A stretch of 64,000 nucleotides of DNA from Paraburkholderia fungorum (GTDB lineage Bacteria; Pseudomonadota; Gammaproteobacteria; Burkholderiales; Burkholderiaceae), in contig NZ_CADFGE010000002.1 in NCBI RefSeq assembly GCF_902833645.1, positions 838,609 through 902,608 of the forward strand, given 5' to 3'. Under the pieces are notes generated by a model that saw only the letters and a list, made by a program, of their open reading frames with translations, was not told the origin of the DNA and did no database searches. This document shows positions 27,912 through 37,043 of the stretch, in pieces. Numbering within the stretch: the stretch's first letter is position 1; each line of letters opens with the position of its first letter. The translations under genes and the position numbers were made by a program.

Positions 27912-28960
27912 ATCCTACTTCCATGGCAAAGCAGGCTCAGGATCAGGCAACGCTGTTGTCGGTCGACAATCTCAAGGTGCAATTCGGCGTGCCGCGCGGC
28001 GGCTTTCCGTGGTCCGGCAAGGCCATGCTGCGCGCGGTGGACGGCGTGTCGTTCAGCGTGCGACGCGGCGAAACCGTGGGTCTCGTCGGCGAATCGGGTT
28101 GTGGCAAATCTACCCTCGCCCGCGCCATCATCGGCCTCACGCCGGTGGCGAGCGGCAGCGTGCGCTGGCTCGACAAGGAAACCGTGCTGCCGGGCGCAGG
28201 CCGCGATACGTCGCGTCTGCGCCGCGATGTGCAGATGATTTTCCAGGACCCGCTCGCCTCGCTCGATCCGCGCATGACGATCGAACAGATCGTCGCCGAA
28301 CCCTTGCTCACGCATGGCCAGGACGTTGCCCGCGCCGACGTGCAACGGCGCGTGCTGACCATGCTCGAACGCGTCGGCCTCAACGCGCAGCATCTGCGCC
28401 GCTATCCGCATGAGTTTTCCGGCGGTCAGTGTCAGCGTGTGGGCATTGCGCGGGCGTTGATCGGCGAGCCGCAACTGGTGATCTGCGACGAGCCGGTGTC
28501 GGCGCTCGATGTCTCGATCCAGGCGCAGATCGTCAACCTGTTGCGCGATCTGCAGCGCGAGCTGTCGCTCTCGCTGCTGTTCGTCGCGCACGATCTCGCG
28601 GTCGTCAAGGCCATCAGCCACCGCGTGCTGGTGATGTATCTCGGCCGTGTGATGGAGTTCGGCGACAAGCGCGACGTCTATGGCGCGCCGCGCCATCCGT
28701 ATACGCGCGCGTTGCTGTCGGCGGTACCGGTGCCCGATCCGGTGGTTGAACGCGCCCGCCGTCATCTGCTGCTACGCGGCGAGATTGCGTCGCCGCTCAG
28801 TCCCCCTTCAGGTTGCGCGTTTCGCACGCGCTGCCCGGATGCGATCGAGGCCTGCGCGAGCGAGATTCCACAGCCTGTCACGCACGGCGCGAGCGCGACA
28901 CGCGTCGCGTGCATTCGCGTGAACGACGCCCCGCAAAACGTCCCTCGGGGAACTCGCTAA
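27908..28960 (+). CDS. oppF: Oligopeptide ABC transporter ATPase OppF
   Basis: A 350-residue ATPase. Walker A GESGCGKST, Q-loop MIFQDPLASLDP, signature FSGGQCQRVGIARAL, Walker B LVICDEPVSALDV, and a C-terminal oligo_HPY domain with CAFRTRCPDAIEAC. ATG 27908 overlaps the oppD stop; a longer frame upstream lies inside oppD and is not used. It is the last gene of the operon. No obvious intrinsic terminator follows. Confidence 0.95.
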
Positions 28961-29128
28961 AGAAGTTACCCCGGCAGTTCAAAAACGCATTCCCCGGCGC
29001 GGCGCCTCGTCGCGCCGTTGGATTCGCCCATGCCCCCATCGAGCCAGGCCGCAAGCAAAGGCCATCCGCTGCCGATGTCATCTGAAGCGTGCTGAGACGC
29101 TCGCCCCGCGAACACAGGTGGGAAACGA

Positions 29129-29953
29129 TTGGGAAACGTTCGCCATTTACCGTGCAAGGCAGCTCGGCGAGCAGGGACACAGGTTGCCGCAACGCAACCT
29201 GACCCGCAATCGAGTAGCAGACGCCCCCCATCAAGCGACGAGGCAGACCCTACCCCTATGGACGCAAAAGACTTCCGAAATGATCCTCATGGATTCATGC
29301 AAGACAACGTTGTGATCGTCAACCTCAGCTCGAGCGATGTGAAAAGCTTCAGTTACGACGCATCCACCAGGTCGGTTGTACGTCCAGGAAAGGACTTCCT
29401 CATCGAGGCAACGGTTCGGCCAATCGCCAACGCGACTGTGGCCGGTTGCACAGGCGAAGTCTTCTCCCTCCGGAAGGCCGACAGTTCAGTCCCGGATGAC
29501 GAAAAGCGCAAAATCTATTTCGTTCCCTACGCTCAGAACTCGCTGTGCGGCACGATCCTGAGCCGGCAGGCGCGATGGGTGTTTACCGCCACCATGGATG
29601 GCTGTTCGTTCGGCGTTGGATCGCAACCCGGCGATGGGACGGCCATGGTCGTGCACGCCAATGCCGGGGCCTCGGGAGGTCCAGGAGGAGGACGGGAACA
29701 GCAGGTCAAGATGCAGGCGCGCTTGCTGGAATCGACGTTCGGCACGCAGGGGCACACACTGGACAGCGTGGTCGATCCCTCCTCGTACATGGTGGATGCA
29801 GGAGGAACGCCGACAACGGGCACTGACCGCATACGCTCGACGACGTTCGGCCATAGGGTTCACGGAAGATGGGTTTTCTACACGTTGCGCTATCGCGTGA
29901 GCGGCAGCGGACTGGCGCCACACTACGTTCATGAAGGGGTCCACGCGCAATAG
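29129..29953 (+). CDS. Candidate BLF1/CNF1-fold glutamine deamidase
   Basis: An orphan protein with no signal peptide or membrane segment. Numbered from the ATG at 29258 (231 residues), it has FTATMDGC with Thr-110 and Cys-116 and a downstream His-133 (AMVVHANAG). In Burkholderia lethal factor 1, as I recall its sequence, the catalytic residues are Thr-88, Cys-94 and His-106 in FFTYYLSGC...VWHIDA: the T-to-C spacing of six is identical. Upstream, KIYFVPYAQNSL aligns with BLF1 KILWLPWKQGEL at a similar distance, and the C-terminus HGRWVFYTLRYRVSGSG echoes TGRQQMSLYQYATTSSGS. BLF1 deamidates eIF4A and CNF1 deamidates Rho GTPases. The target here is unknown, and non-toxic relatives of this fold exist. 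The gene seems less GC-rich than its neighbours and stands alone, which suggests transfer. The start is unsure: TTG 29129 has AGGTGGG upstream, ATG 29258 has none. The listed span uses the longer form. Confidence 0.6.
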   Translation: MGNVRHLPCKAARRAGTQVAATQPDPQSSSRRPPSSDEADPTPMDAKDFRNDPHGFMQDNVVIVNLSSSDVKSFSYDASTRSVVRPGKDFLIEATVRPIANATVAGCTGEVFSLRKADSSVPDDEKRKIYFVPYAQNSLCGTILSRQARWVFTATMDGCSFGVGSQPGDGTAMVVHANAGASGGPGGGREQQVKMQARLLESTFGTQGHTLDSVVDPSSYMVDAGGTPTTGTDRIRSTTFGHRVHGRWVFYTLRYRVSGSGLAPHYVHEGVHAQ

Positions 29954-30017
29954 TACCGGCGCAATCGGAATGGCTCCGCGCGCGAGTTATCGCCTCTGCG
30001 CTACCGTTCCCGCGCCC

Positions 30018-30896
30018 CTATCCAGCAATACGCTCGGTGGTCATGGCGCGCGATAAGCCATGCATCGGCCGGCGCAGCGCAACATCGAACGGATTGGTCT
30101 GCGGGCCGATCGCCTCTGCCTGACGGCGCAGCAACTCGACCACCATCGGCAGGCGATCGTCGCCGAGACGCGCGGCCAGGGTGCCGACGCTCAACGCCGC
30201 CACTGCCACGCCGGTACGGTCCAGAATCGGCACCGCCACACCCGCCATGCCGTCGAGCACCCCGCTATTGCGGCCCGCGTAACCCAGTTGACGCACGCGT
30301 TCGATCTCGGTGCGCAAATACACTTCGTCAAGCACGCCATAGCCACGAATGCGCGGCACGTTAAAACGAATGATCTCTTCTCGCTCCGCTTCCGGCAGGA
30401 ACGCGAGAATCGCCAGACTCCCCTGACCGACACCCAATGCCACGCGCCCGCCGATATCGCCGGTAAAAGAGCGAATCGGAAACGGGCCTTCGCAGATGTC
30501 GAGACACACCGCGTCAAAACTGCTTTTGACCAGCAGAAAGATCGTGTCGCCGAGACTCGCGCACAAGCGCAGCAACGCCGGACGGCACAGCGTGCGCATG
30601 CCGCTCGGATTGCCCGCCTGCGCGGCGAGCGCGAAGAAATCGACGCTCAGCCGGTACAGCTTCGAATTTTCGTCCTGTTCGACGATGCCCTCGGCAATCA
30701 GCGCATGAAGTATGCGATGCACCGTGCCTTGCGTCATGCCCACCGCCTTCGCGAGACGCGTGACGCGGCCACCGTCGGGTTGCGCCTCGGATAACGCGCG
30801 AATCACCGCAAAGGCACGCTCCAGCATGCCGGGGCCCGGCGCGTTGCCCGTTTCAGCCAGTGCGGAATCGGCATCTCGTTTGGCGGCAGCATTCAT
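30018..30896 (-). CDS. IclR-family regulator
   Basis: A 292-residue transcription factor. Winged helix at about residues 24-85 (MLERAFAVIRALSEAQPDGG, VTRLAKAVGMTQGTVHRILH) and an effector-binding IclR domain at about 105-265 (ARPALLRLCASLGDT-like region, GYGVLDEV, GVAVPILDRTGVAVAALSVG). It is divergent from the ABC transporter/oxidase operon at 31200-38090 and most likely controls it. GGAG lies 8 bases upstream of the ATG. The intergenic region contains several ATTCC/GGAAT elements, the probable binding sites. Confidence 0.9.
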   Translation of the reverse strand: MNAAAKRDADSALAETGNAPGPGMLERAFAVIRALSEAQPDGGRVTRLAKAVGMTQGTVHRILHALIAEGIVEQDENSKLYRLSVDFFALAAQAGNPSGMRTLCRPALLRLCASLGDTIFLLVKSSFDAVCLDICEGPFPIRSFTGDIGGRVALGVGQGSLAILAFLPEAEREEIIRFNVPRIRGYGVLDEVYLRTEIERVRQLGYAGRNSGVLDGMAGVAVPILDRTGVAVAALSVGTLAARLGDDRLPMVVELLRRQAEAIGPQTNPFDVALRRPMHGLSRAMTTERIAG

Positions 30897-30945
30897 CTCC
30901 AGCGCTCCGAATTATTTCATTGACCGGAACACTATAGAGGGTTTT

Positions 30946-30960
30946 ATTCCTGAATGGAAT
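30946..30960. promoter_or_regulatory. Candidate IclR operator ATTCC-N5-GGAAT
   Basis: A perfect inverted repeat ATTCC-TGAAT-GGAAT 50 bases upstream of the IclR start, suited to autoregulation. The same ATTCC/GGAAT halves recur at 31059-31075 in the same divergent region. Confidence 0.5.
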
Positions 30961-31058
30961 CTCCCCGGCGCGCCCGCTCCATTCGATCCTCGTCTTTATT
31001 CATAGGGATTTTCCGGACATCACGCAGTGGAACAGTTGAAGGCGGTTCCATTAAATAC

Positions 31059-31075
31059 ATTCCATACAACGGAAT
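31059..31075. promoter_or_regulatory. Second ATTCC/GGAAT element upstream of the ABC operon
   Basis: ATTCC-ATACAAC-GGAAT, with a further GGTTCCATT just upstream (31044-31052) and ACGGAATTT just downstream (31099-31107). It is 125 bases before the first transporter gene. Spacer length differs from the 30946 site, so these may be half-sites of one cluster. Confidence 0.4.
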
Positions 31076-31199
31076 TTTTTTCAATCTTATATCGGCAAAC
31101 GGAATTTGAAATTGACGTCATGTAATTTGGCTGGATAGAGTCGGCTCCATCGAGGCAGTAGCCAATTGAACCGGTGTCGATCCATCCAAAGGCCAGATC

Positions 31200-32291
31200 A
31201 TGTCGTTCCTCACACTCACGGACGTCGCGAAATCGTTCGGCGAACTACAGGCAGTCGCCGACGTGAACCTGTCGGTTGAAAAAGGCGAGTTCGTTTCGTT
31301 GCTCGGGCCGTCCGGCTGCGGCAAGACCACCACCTTGCAGATGATCGCGGGCTTTGTGGAAACGACGCGCGGGCGCATCACGCTCGACGGCCGCGACATC
31401 ACGCACATGAAACCGAACCGGCGCGGCCTCGGCATCGTGTTCCAGAGCTATGCGCTGTTTCCGCATATGAGCGTCGCGGACAACGTCGGCTTCGGACTCG
31501 AAATGCGCAATGTCGACAAGGCCGAGCGCAAGGAACGCGTGCGCGAAGCACTGGCGCTCGTGCGGCTCGATACGCTCGCGCACCGCTTTCCGCGCGAACT
31601 GTCCGGCGGTCAGCGGCAGCGCGTGGCGATTGCCCGTGCGATCGTGATCGCGCCGCCCGTTCTGCTGCTCGACGAACCGATGTCGAATCTCGACGCCAAG
31701 CTGCGCGAAGACATGCAGTTCGAACTGCGCGCCATCCAGCGCAAGATCGGCACGACCACCATCATGGTCACGCACGACCAGTCGGAAGCGCTGTCGATCA
31801 GCGACCGCGTGGTGGTGATGGAAGCCGGCCGCATTACGCAGATCGACACGCCGTACGAAGCCTACGAACGCCCGGAGAACAGATTCGTCTCGCAGTTCAT
31901 CGGCAAGGCGAACATGCTGGCCGGCAAAGTCGTGGCGTGCGACGGCGACTCGATCCGCATCGACCTCGGCCACGATCTCGCCGAAACCGGCCGCACCGCG
32001 CAACTGCCTCTGCGCGAGCGTGCAATCGGCGTCGGCGACGCAATCACGCTGTGCATTCGTCCGGAGAAATTGCGCCTGTGCGCGCCGAACACCGGACGCT
32101 TGAGCGCCACCGTGACGAGCCGCTTCTTCCTCGGCAGCCAATGGCTGTATCGGGTGGATAGCCGGCTTGGCGAAGTGCTGGTGTGCTGCCAGAACGAAGG
32201 TACCGAGCCGCTGCCGGAAGGCGCGACGGTCGGGGTCGACTGGAACAGCGAGGCGATCCGCTTCATTCAACGGGATGCGCATCATGGCTAG
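31200..32291 (+). CDS. Pot-type ABC transporter ATPase
   Basis: A 363-residue ATPase of the PotA/spermidine-putrescine and iron(III) family. Walker A GPSGCGKTT near residue 38, Q-loop IVFQSYALFPHM, signature [15 protein letters not shown], Walker B VLLLDEPMSNLDAK, and H-loop MVTHDQSEAL. The last 110 residues are a TOBE_2 regulatory domain. First gene of a seven-gene operon; the stop overlaps the next start by 8 bp. The substrate is probably an amine- or opine-like compound, judged from the oxidase genes downstream. Confidence 0.93.
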   Translation: MSFLTLTDVAKSFGELQAVADVNLSVEKGEFVSLLGPSGCGKTTTLQMIAGFVETTRGRITLDGRDITHMKPNRRGLGIVFQSYALFPHMSVADNVGFGLEMRNVDKAERKERVREALALVRLDTLAHRFPRELSGGQRQRVAIARAIVIAPPVLLLDEPMSNLDAKLREDMQFELRAIQRKIGTTTIMVTHDQSEALSISDRVVVMEAGRITQIDTPYEAYERPENRFVSQFIGKANMLAGKVVACDGDSIRIDLGHDLAETGRTAQLPLRERAIGVGDAITLCIRPEKLRLCAPNTGRLSATVTSRFFLGSQWLYRVDSRLGEVLVCCQNEGTEPLPEGATVGVDWNSEAIRFIQRDAHHG

Positions 32292-33198
32292 CACGCTGCC
32301 CGCCTCGAAGAACAACAGCATGAAGACCGGGGATGCACGCCGCGCGCCGTGGCACGCCTTCCTGCCGTTGTGGCTGATGTGCGCGCCGGCGTTCCTGCTG
32401 TTTGTGGCGCTCGTGCTGGTGCCGCTGTTGATGACCCTGGTACTGACCTTCTACCGCTTCGATCCGTCGAGCGGTCCGATCGCCGCATTCCAGTTCGGCA
32501 ACTACGCGGAAGTACTGAAATCCTCGTATTTCCACACGATCTTCCTGCGCACGTTCGGCATCGCCTTTCTGACCACCCTGCTGTGCATCGTGATCGGCAC
32601 ACCCGAAGCCTATGTGCTGTCACGCATGCGCGATCCGTATCGCTCGATGTTCCTGCTGATCATTCTCGCGCCGTTGCTGGTCTCGGTCGTGGTGCGCGCG
32701 TTTGGCTGGAGCATGCTGCTCAACAGCGGCGGCCTCGTGAATCAGGCATTCGCACTGGTCGGGCTGGGTCCGTACAAGCTCGAATACACCACCTTCGCGA
32801 TTGTCATTGCGCTGGTGCACGTGATGCTGCCGTTCATGGTGATTCCTGTGTGGACCGCGTTGCAGAAGCTCGATCCGCAAACGGAAAATGCCGCGCTGTC
32901 GCTGATGGCATCGCCCGCCACGACCTTGCGCCGCATCGTGTTGCCGCAACTCACGCCGGGCATTCTGTCGGGCAGCCTGATGGTGTTTGGCCTCTCGGCA
33001 AGCGCGTTCGCGATTCCCGGCCTGCTCGGCGGACGGCGTCTGAAGGTTGCCGCCACCGCGGTCTATGACGAATTCCTCGGCTCGCTGAACTGGCCGCTCG
33101 GCGCCACTATCGCGCTCCTGCTGCTGGGCGCGAATCTGATCGTGATGCTCACTTACTACCGGGTTCTGGAACGCAAGTACGCCAGAAGCCTGGGCTGA
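32284..33198 (+). CDS. Pot-type ABC transporter permease (PotB-like)
   Basis: A 304-residue inner-membrane permease with about six helices, the first at about residues 25-50 (LPLWLMCAPAFLLFVALVLV). The EAA-type loop reads ENAALSLMASPATTLRRIVL. Start ATG 32284 (MASTLPASKN) gives 8 bp overlap with the ATPase; an ATG at 32275 adds only three residues. It forms the channel with the next permease. Confidence 0.92.
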   Translation: MASTLPASKNNSMKTGDARRAPWHAFLPLWLMCAPAFLLFVALVLVPLLMTLVLTFYRFDPSSGPIAAFQFGNYAEVLKSSYFHTIFLRTFGIAFLTTLLCIVIGTPEAYVLSRMRDPYRSMFLLIILAPLLVSVVVRAFGWSMLLNSGGLVNQAFALVGLGPYKLEYTTFAIVIALVHVMLPFMVIPVWTALQKLDPQTENAALSLMASPATTLRRIVLPQLTPGILSGSLMVFGLSASAFAIPGLLGGRRLKVAATAVYDEFLGSLNWPLGATIALLLLGANLIVMLTYYRVLERKYARSLG

Positions 33199-33214
33199 AA
33201 CGCGCGAGATCATC

Positions 33215-34009
33215 ATGAGAAAAAACGGCCCCATTGCGCTGATTTTCCACACGCTGGTGATTGCGTTCGTGCTCGCACCGCTCGTGATCGTGGTGCTGGT
33301 CGCCTTCACCCCCGACGAAACGCTCACGCTGCCCACGCACGGTTTCTCGCTGCGCTGGTTCCGCGCCATCCTCGACTACCCGGATTTCATCTCGGCGTTC
33401 TTCAACAGTCTGAAGCTGGCATTCGCCTCGGCGACGCTTTCGCTGATCGTCGCGTTGCCCGCGGCGCTCGCGATCGGCCGCGCCCGCTTTCCGGGCCGTG
33501 CTTTCCTGAACGGCCTGCTGTTGTCGCCGCTGGTGATACCCGGCCTCGTGCTCGGCATCGCGCTGCTGCGCTTCTTCGCGTTGATCGGCGCGACCGGCTC
33601 GTTCGCGTGGCTCGTGCTCGCGCACATGATCATCATCACGCCGTTCGTGATGCGGCTCGTACTGGCCTCGGTCAGCGGTCTGGACCGCAGCGTCGAACAT
33701 GCCGCGCATTCGCTCGGCGCCGACGCGTGGACCACCTTCCGCCGCGTCACCTTCCCGATGATTCTGCCAGGCATTACCGGTGGCTGGCTGCTCGCGTTCA
33801 TCAACAGTTTCGATGAACTGACCATGTCGATCTTCGTCACCTCGCCGCAAACCGTCACGCTGCCGGTGCGCATGTACATGTACGCGACCGAATCGATCGA
33901 TCCGATGATGGCCTCCGTCTCCGCGCTGGTGATCTTCATCACCGCCGGTGCGATGCTGCTGCTCGATCGCGTCTATGGGCTCAACCGGATTCTGATCGGC
34001 CAGCACTGA
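33215..34009 (+). CDS. Pot-type ABC transporter permease (PotC-like)
   Basis: A 264-residue permease with six helices, PotC-type: N-terminus ALIFHTLVIAFVLAPLVIVV and EAA loop EHAAHSLGADAWTTFRRVTF. It starts 16 bases after the first permease, and its TGA overlaps the next gene's ATG by one base (34009). Confidence 0.92.
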   Translation: MRKNGPIALIFHTLVIAFVLAPLVIVVLVAFTPDETLTLPTHGFSLRWFRAILDYPDFISAFFNSLKLAFASATLSLIVALPAALAIGRARFPGRAFLNGLLLSPLVIPGLVLGIALLRFFALIGATGSFAWLVLAHMIIITPFVMRLVLASVSGLDRSVEHAAHSLGADAWTTFRRVTFPMILPGITGGWLLAFINSFDELTMSIFVTSPQTVTLPVRMYMYATESIDPMMASVSALVIFITAGAMLLLDRVYGLNRILIGQH

Positions 34010-34428
34010 TGTCTTCTACCGCTCTCTCACCCATGCCGTCGAATTTGCCGTCTTCCGAACCTGCCGTGCCAAAGCGCGATGCGCAATTCGTTCGCGTCGC
34101 GGAGACGCAGCGCGAAGCGCTCAGCTTTTTTATCGACGGTCACGAAGTCACCGCCTTGCAAGGCGACACATTGCTGACCGCCGTGCTGATGCACCAGCGC
34201 CGTGTGCGCGAAAGCGAATTCAGCGGCGCACCGCGCGCCGGCTTCTGCCTGATCGGCGCTTGCCAGGACTGCTGGATGCGCACTGAACAAGGGATGCGTT
34301 TGCGCGCGTGCTCGACGCCGGTGACGCAAGGCCTGCGGGTTATCACGCGGCTCGCCGCAACGGCTTGCGCGACGGCATCGGCTGCACCAGCTACATCGGC
34401 AGCGGCCGCGAACGGAGACCCGCAATGA
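34009..34428 (+). CDS. (2Fe-2S) small subunit of an opine/amine-type oxidase
   Basis: A 139-residue ferredoxin-like protein (Fer2_4 family, HcnA/SoxA-N/OoxB-like). The cluster ligands are seen in GFCLIGACQDCWMR and LRACSTPV (C-x4-C-x2-C, then a fourth Cys). The fold starts with LSFFIDGHEVTALQGDTLLT. The N-terminal 35 residues and the Ala/Thr-rich C-terminus are low complexity. In relatives this subunit passes electrons between two FAD subunits of hydrogen-cyanide synthase, opine oxidase or D-hydroxyproline dehydrogenase complexes. The two next genes encode those partners; start and stop overlap both neighbours (ATGA at 34425-34428). Confidence 0.88.
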   Translation: MSSTALSPMPSNLPSSEPAVPKRDAQFVRVAETQREALSFFIDGHEVTALQGDTLLTAVLMHQRRVRESEFSGAPRAGFCLIGACQDCWMRTEQGMRLRACSTPVTQGLRVITRLAATACATASAAPATSAAAANGDPQ

Positions 34429-35858
34429 GCGACGATCCCCGCGTGGTTATCGTCGGCGCTGGACCGGCAGGCGTGCGCGCCGCCGAAACCCTGGTTGCCG
34501 CCGGCATCAAGCCGATCGTGCTCGATGAAAATGCCCGTTGGGGCGGCCAGATCTATCGTCAGCCTCCGGCGAACGGCGCGTTCCAGCGCTCGAAAAAAAC
34601 GCTGTACGGCTTTGAAGCGCGCAAAGCCGACGCGCTGCATACGACGATGGCAGCGCTTCTTCCGCACCTCGACTATCGCCCCGACACGCTGGCCTGGGCT
34701 TGTGAAGCGGGCCGGCTCGATACGCTGCATGCGGGACGGGAAATCAGCGTGCCGTTTTCGCATCTGATCATCGCCAGCGGCGCCACCGATCGCGTATTGC
34801 CGGTACCGGGCTGGACCCTTCCCGGGGTCTACACGCTGGGCGCGGCGCAAGTCGCCCTGAAGGCGCAGGGCTGCGCGATCGGACAGCGCGTGGTGCTTGC
34901 CGGCACCGGACCGCTGCTCTATCTGGTCGCCTATCAGTACGTGAAAGCCGGCGCACAAGTGGTCGCCGTGCTCGACACGAGCCCGCTGTCGCAGCAGGTT
35001 GCCGCGACGCCGAAGCTCGCACGGCAGCCCGCTACGTTCGCCAAAGGACTTTATTACGTCGCCTGGCTGAAACTGCGCGGCGTGCGGATCGAACGCGACG
35101 TCAGCCTCATCGGGATTCGCGGTGAACACGGTGTGAGCGCCATTGAATGGCGTGCCTCAAGCGGCCACCCGACGGCCGAAATCATGCCGTGCGATGCCGT
35201 CGGCATCAGTTTCGGCCTGAAGCCTGAAACCCAACTCGCCGATCTCGCCGGATGCCGCTTCCGTTTCGATACGCACAATCGTTGCTGGCTGCCCGAACTC
35301 GACCCTGCCGGCCGCAGCACCGTGCGCGGCATCTATCTGGCGGGCGACGGTGCGGGCATTGCCGGTGCCGATGCGGCTGAACTCGCCGGCCGCCGCACGG
35401 CGCTGGCGCTGCTCGACGATCTCGGCATCGCCCATCCACGTGGCCAGGGCATGCATAGCGCGGCCGCCCTCGAGCGCAGCCTGCAACGTATCGCGGTGTT
35501 TCGCCAGGGCATCGAAGCCGCGTTTGCCCTACCCACGCAATGCGCGGCGCAATGGCCCGACGACATGGCCGTATGCCGCTGCGAAGAAATCGATGCGGGC
35601 ACGTTGCGGCGCTGCATCCGCGGTGACGAAGCGAACGAGATCAATCGCCTGAAAGCGCTCACGCGAGTCGGCATGGGCCGCTGCCAGGGGCGCATGTGCG
35701 GCGAGGCGGCCTTGACGCTGCTGGCGCAGGAAACCGGCAAACCGCTTGACGCCGTGGGCCGCTTGCGCAGCCAGCCCCCGGTCAAACCGATTCCGCTCTC
35801 GCCTGCCCTGTATGCCGAGGGCGTCGTCGACATTCCGGAGGAGGCGCGCGATGAGTGA
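34425..35858 (+). CDS. FAD/NAD(P)-type subunit with BFD-like 2Fe-2S domain (HcnB/OoxA-like)
   Basis: A 477-residue flavoprotein. Residues about 5-35 carry the Rossmann GxGxxG (VVIVGAGPAGVRAAETLVAA), a second nucleotide fold is near residue 150-185 (VVLAGTGPLLYLVAYQYVKA), and the C-terminal 90 residues form a BFD-like [2Fe-2S] domain with VCRCEEID and GRCQGRMCG supplying four Cys. This is the architecture of HcnB and of opine oxidase subunit A. ATG 34425 is used because the frame upstream lies inside the ferredoxin gene. It overlaps the downstream gene by 8 bp. Confidence 0.9.
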   Translation: MSDDPRVVIVGAGPAGVRAAETLVAAGIKPIVLDENARWGGQIYRQPPANGAFQRSKKTLYGFEARKADALHTTMAALLPHLDYRPDTLAWACEAGRLDTLHAGREISVPFSHLIIASGATDRVLPVPGWTLPGVYTLGAAQVALKAQGCAIGQRVVLAGTGPLLYLVAYQYVKAGAQVVAVLDTSPLSQQVAATPKLARQPATFAKGLYYVAWLKLRGVRIERDVSLIGIRGEHGVSAIEWRASSGHPTAEIMPCDAVGISFGLKPETQLADLAGCRFRFDTHNRCWLPELDPAGRSTVRGIYLAGDGAGIAGADAAELAGRRTALALLDDLGIAHPRGQGMHSAAALERSLQRIAVFRQGIEAAFALPTQCAAQWPDDMAVCRCEEIDAGTLRRCIRGDEANEINRLKALTRVGMGRCQGRMCGEAALTLLAQETGKPLDAVGRLRSQPPVKPIPLSPALYAEGVVDIPEEARDE

Positions 35859-36978
35859 GTCCTTGCACTACGACGTCGCGATCGCGGGCGGTGGCCTGGT
35901 CGGCTCATCGGCGGCGCTGGCGCTGGCGCGGCGCGGTCTGCGCGTGGGCCTGTTCGAGCGGCGTTATTGCGGCGCGCAGGCAAGCGGCGTGAACTACGGT
36001 GGCGTGCGCGTCCAGGGACGGTCGGCCGAACAGATGCCGCTCGCCATGCGGGCGCGGCGCATCTGGAATCGTTTGCCGGAACTGATCGGCATCGACGGCG
36101 AATTCACCGTGTCGGGACATTTGCGGCTGGCGCGCAGCGAAGCCGATCTTGCCGCGCTCGAAGCCTGGGCGGAGATGGCGCGCGGCCACGGACTGCAGGC
36201 GCAGTTGATCAGCGGCACCGCCTTCCGGCAACGCTATCCATGGCTGGGCGCTGTGGCGATCGGCGGCTCGCTGTGTGCGACCGACGGTCATGCCAATCCG
36301 CGCCTGGTGTCGCCGGCATTCGCACGCGCGGCACGAGCCGCTGGCGCGGACGTGCGCGAGCAAACCGAACTGACCGAAATCAGTCATGACGGCACGCGCT
36401 TCCAGTTACGCGCAGGCGATATGCGTATTAGCGCCGACTGGCTCATCAATTCCGCCGGCGCATGGGCGAATACGGTGGCCGGCTATTTCGGCGAAACCGC
36501 GCCGATGAAACCGATCTACCCGAACATGTGGGTCACCGAACCGCTGCCGCTTTTCATCACGCACAACCTCGGCGTGTACGGCGGCGGCATCTACGCACGG
36601 CAGGTGGCGCGCGGCAATTGCGTGATCGGCGGCGGCCGCGGACACGGCGACGGCGAATACGGTCAACCGTCGACGGAAACGACCCGCGCCGTGATGCGCG
36701 ACGCGTGCGCCCTGCTGCCCGGACTGCGCGAGGCGCTGCTGATCCGCACATGGAGCGGCGTGGAAGGCGAAACGCCCGACGGCAATCCGATCATCGGAGC
36801 AAGCCGCACAGTACCGCGTCTGTTGCATGCGTTCGGTTTTTCGGGCGGTGGATTTTTGCTGGCGCCAGGGGTCGGCGAAATCCTCGCGGATCTCGTGATC
36901 GACGGCGCCACGGCCACTCCGCTCGACGCTTTTTCGATCGATCGCTTCACGGCTGTTGCTGCGTCGTCCGTCGCCTAG
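35851..36978 (+). CDS. DAO-family FAD oxidoreductase subunit (HcnC/OoxB-like)
   Basis: A 375-residue D-amino-acid-oxidase-type flavoprotein (DAO domain). N-terminal FAD motif DVAIAGGGLVGSSAALALAR, then ASGVNYGGVRVQGR, and C-terminal GVEGETPDGNPIIGASRTVP and HAFGFSGGGFLLAPGVGEIL, all typical of glycine/sarcosine/D-amino-acid dehydrogenases. In the HcnABC and opine-oxidase family this subunit oxidises the C-N bond of the substrate. GGAGGAGG (35837-35844) is its ribosome site. Together with the two genes before it, it forms a three-subunit dehydrogenase; the substrate is not known. Confidence 0.9.
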   Translation: MSESLHYDVAIAGGGLVGSSAALALARRGLRVGLFERRYCGAQASGVNYGGVRVQGRSAEQMPLAMRARRIWNRLPELIGIDGEFTVSGHLRLARSEADLAALEAWAEMARGHGLQAQLISGTAFRQRYPWLGAVAIGGSLCATDGHANPRLVSPAFARAARAAGADVREQTELTEISHDGTRFQLRAGDMRISADWLINSAGAWANTVAGYFGETAPMKPIYPNMWVTEPLPLFITHNLGVYGGGIYARQVARGNCVIGGGRGHGDGEYGQPSTETTRAVMRDACALLPGLREALLIRTWSGVEGETPDGNPIIGASRTVPRLLHAFGFSGGGFLLAPGVGEILADLVIDGATATPLDAFSIDRFTAVAASSVA

Positions 36979-37043
36979 TTACTGCGTGGTTTGTTGCCCG
37001 GTCATCGCCCCGTTATCGTTTAGTGAAACTCAGGAGCCTCACA

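Noticed and set aside
28961..29128. GC-rich hairpin CGGCGCG/CGCGCCG after oppF as a terminator
   Set aside because: It has no T-tract, and such GC-rich inverted repeats are expected by chance in this DNA.
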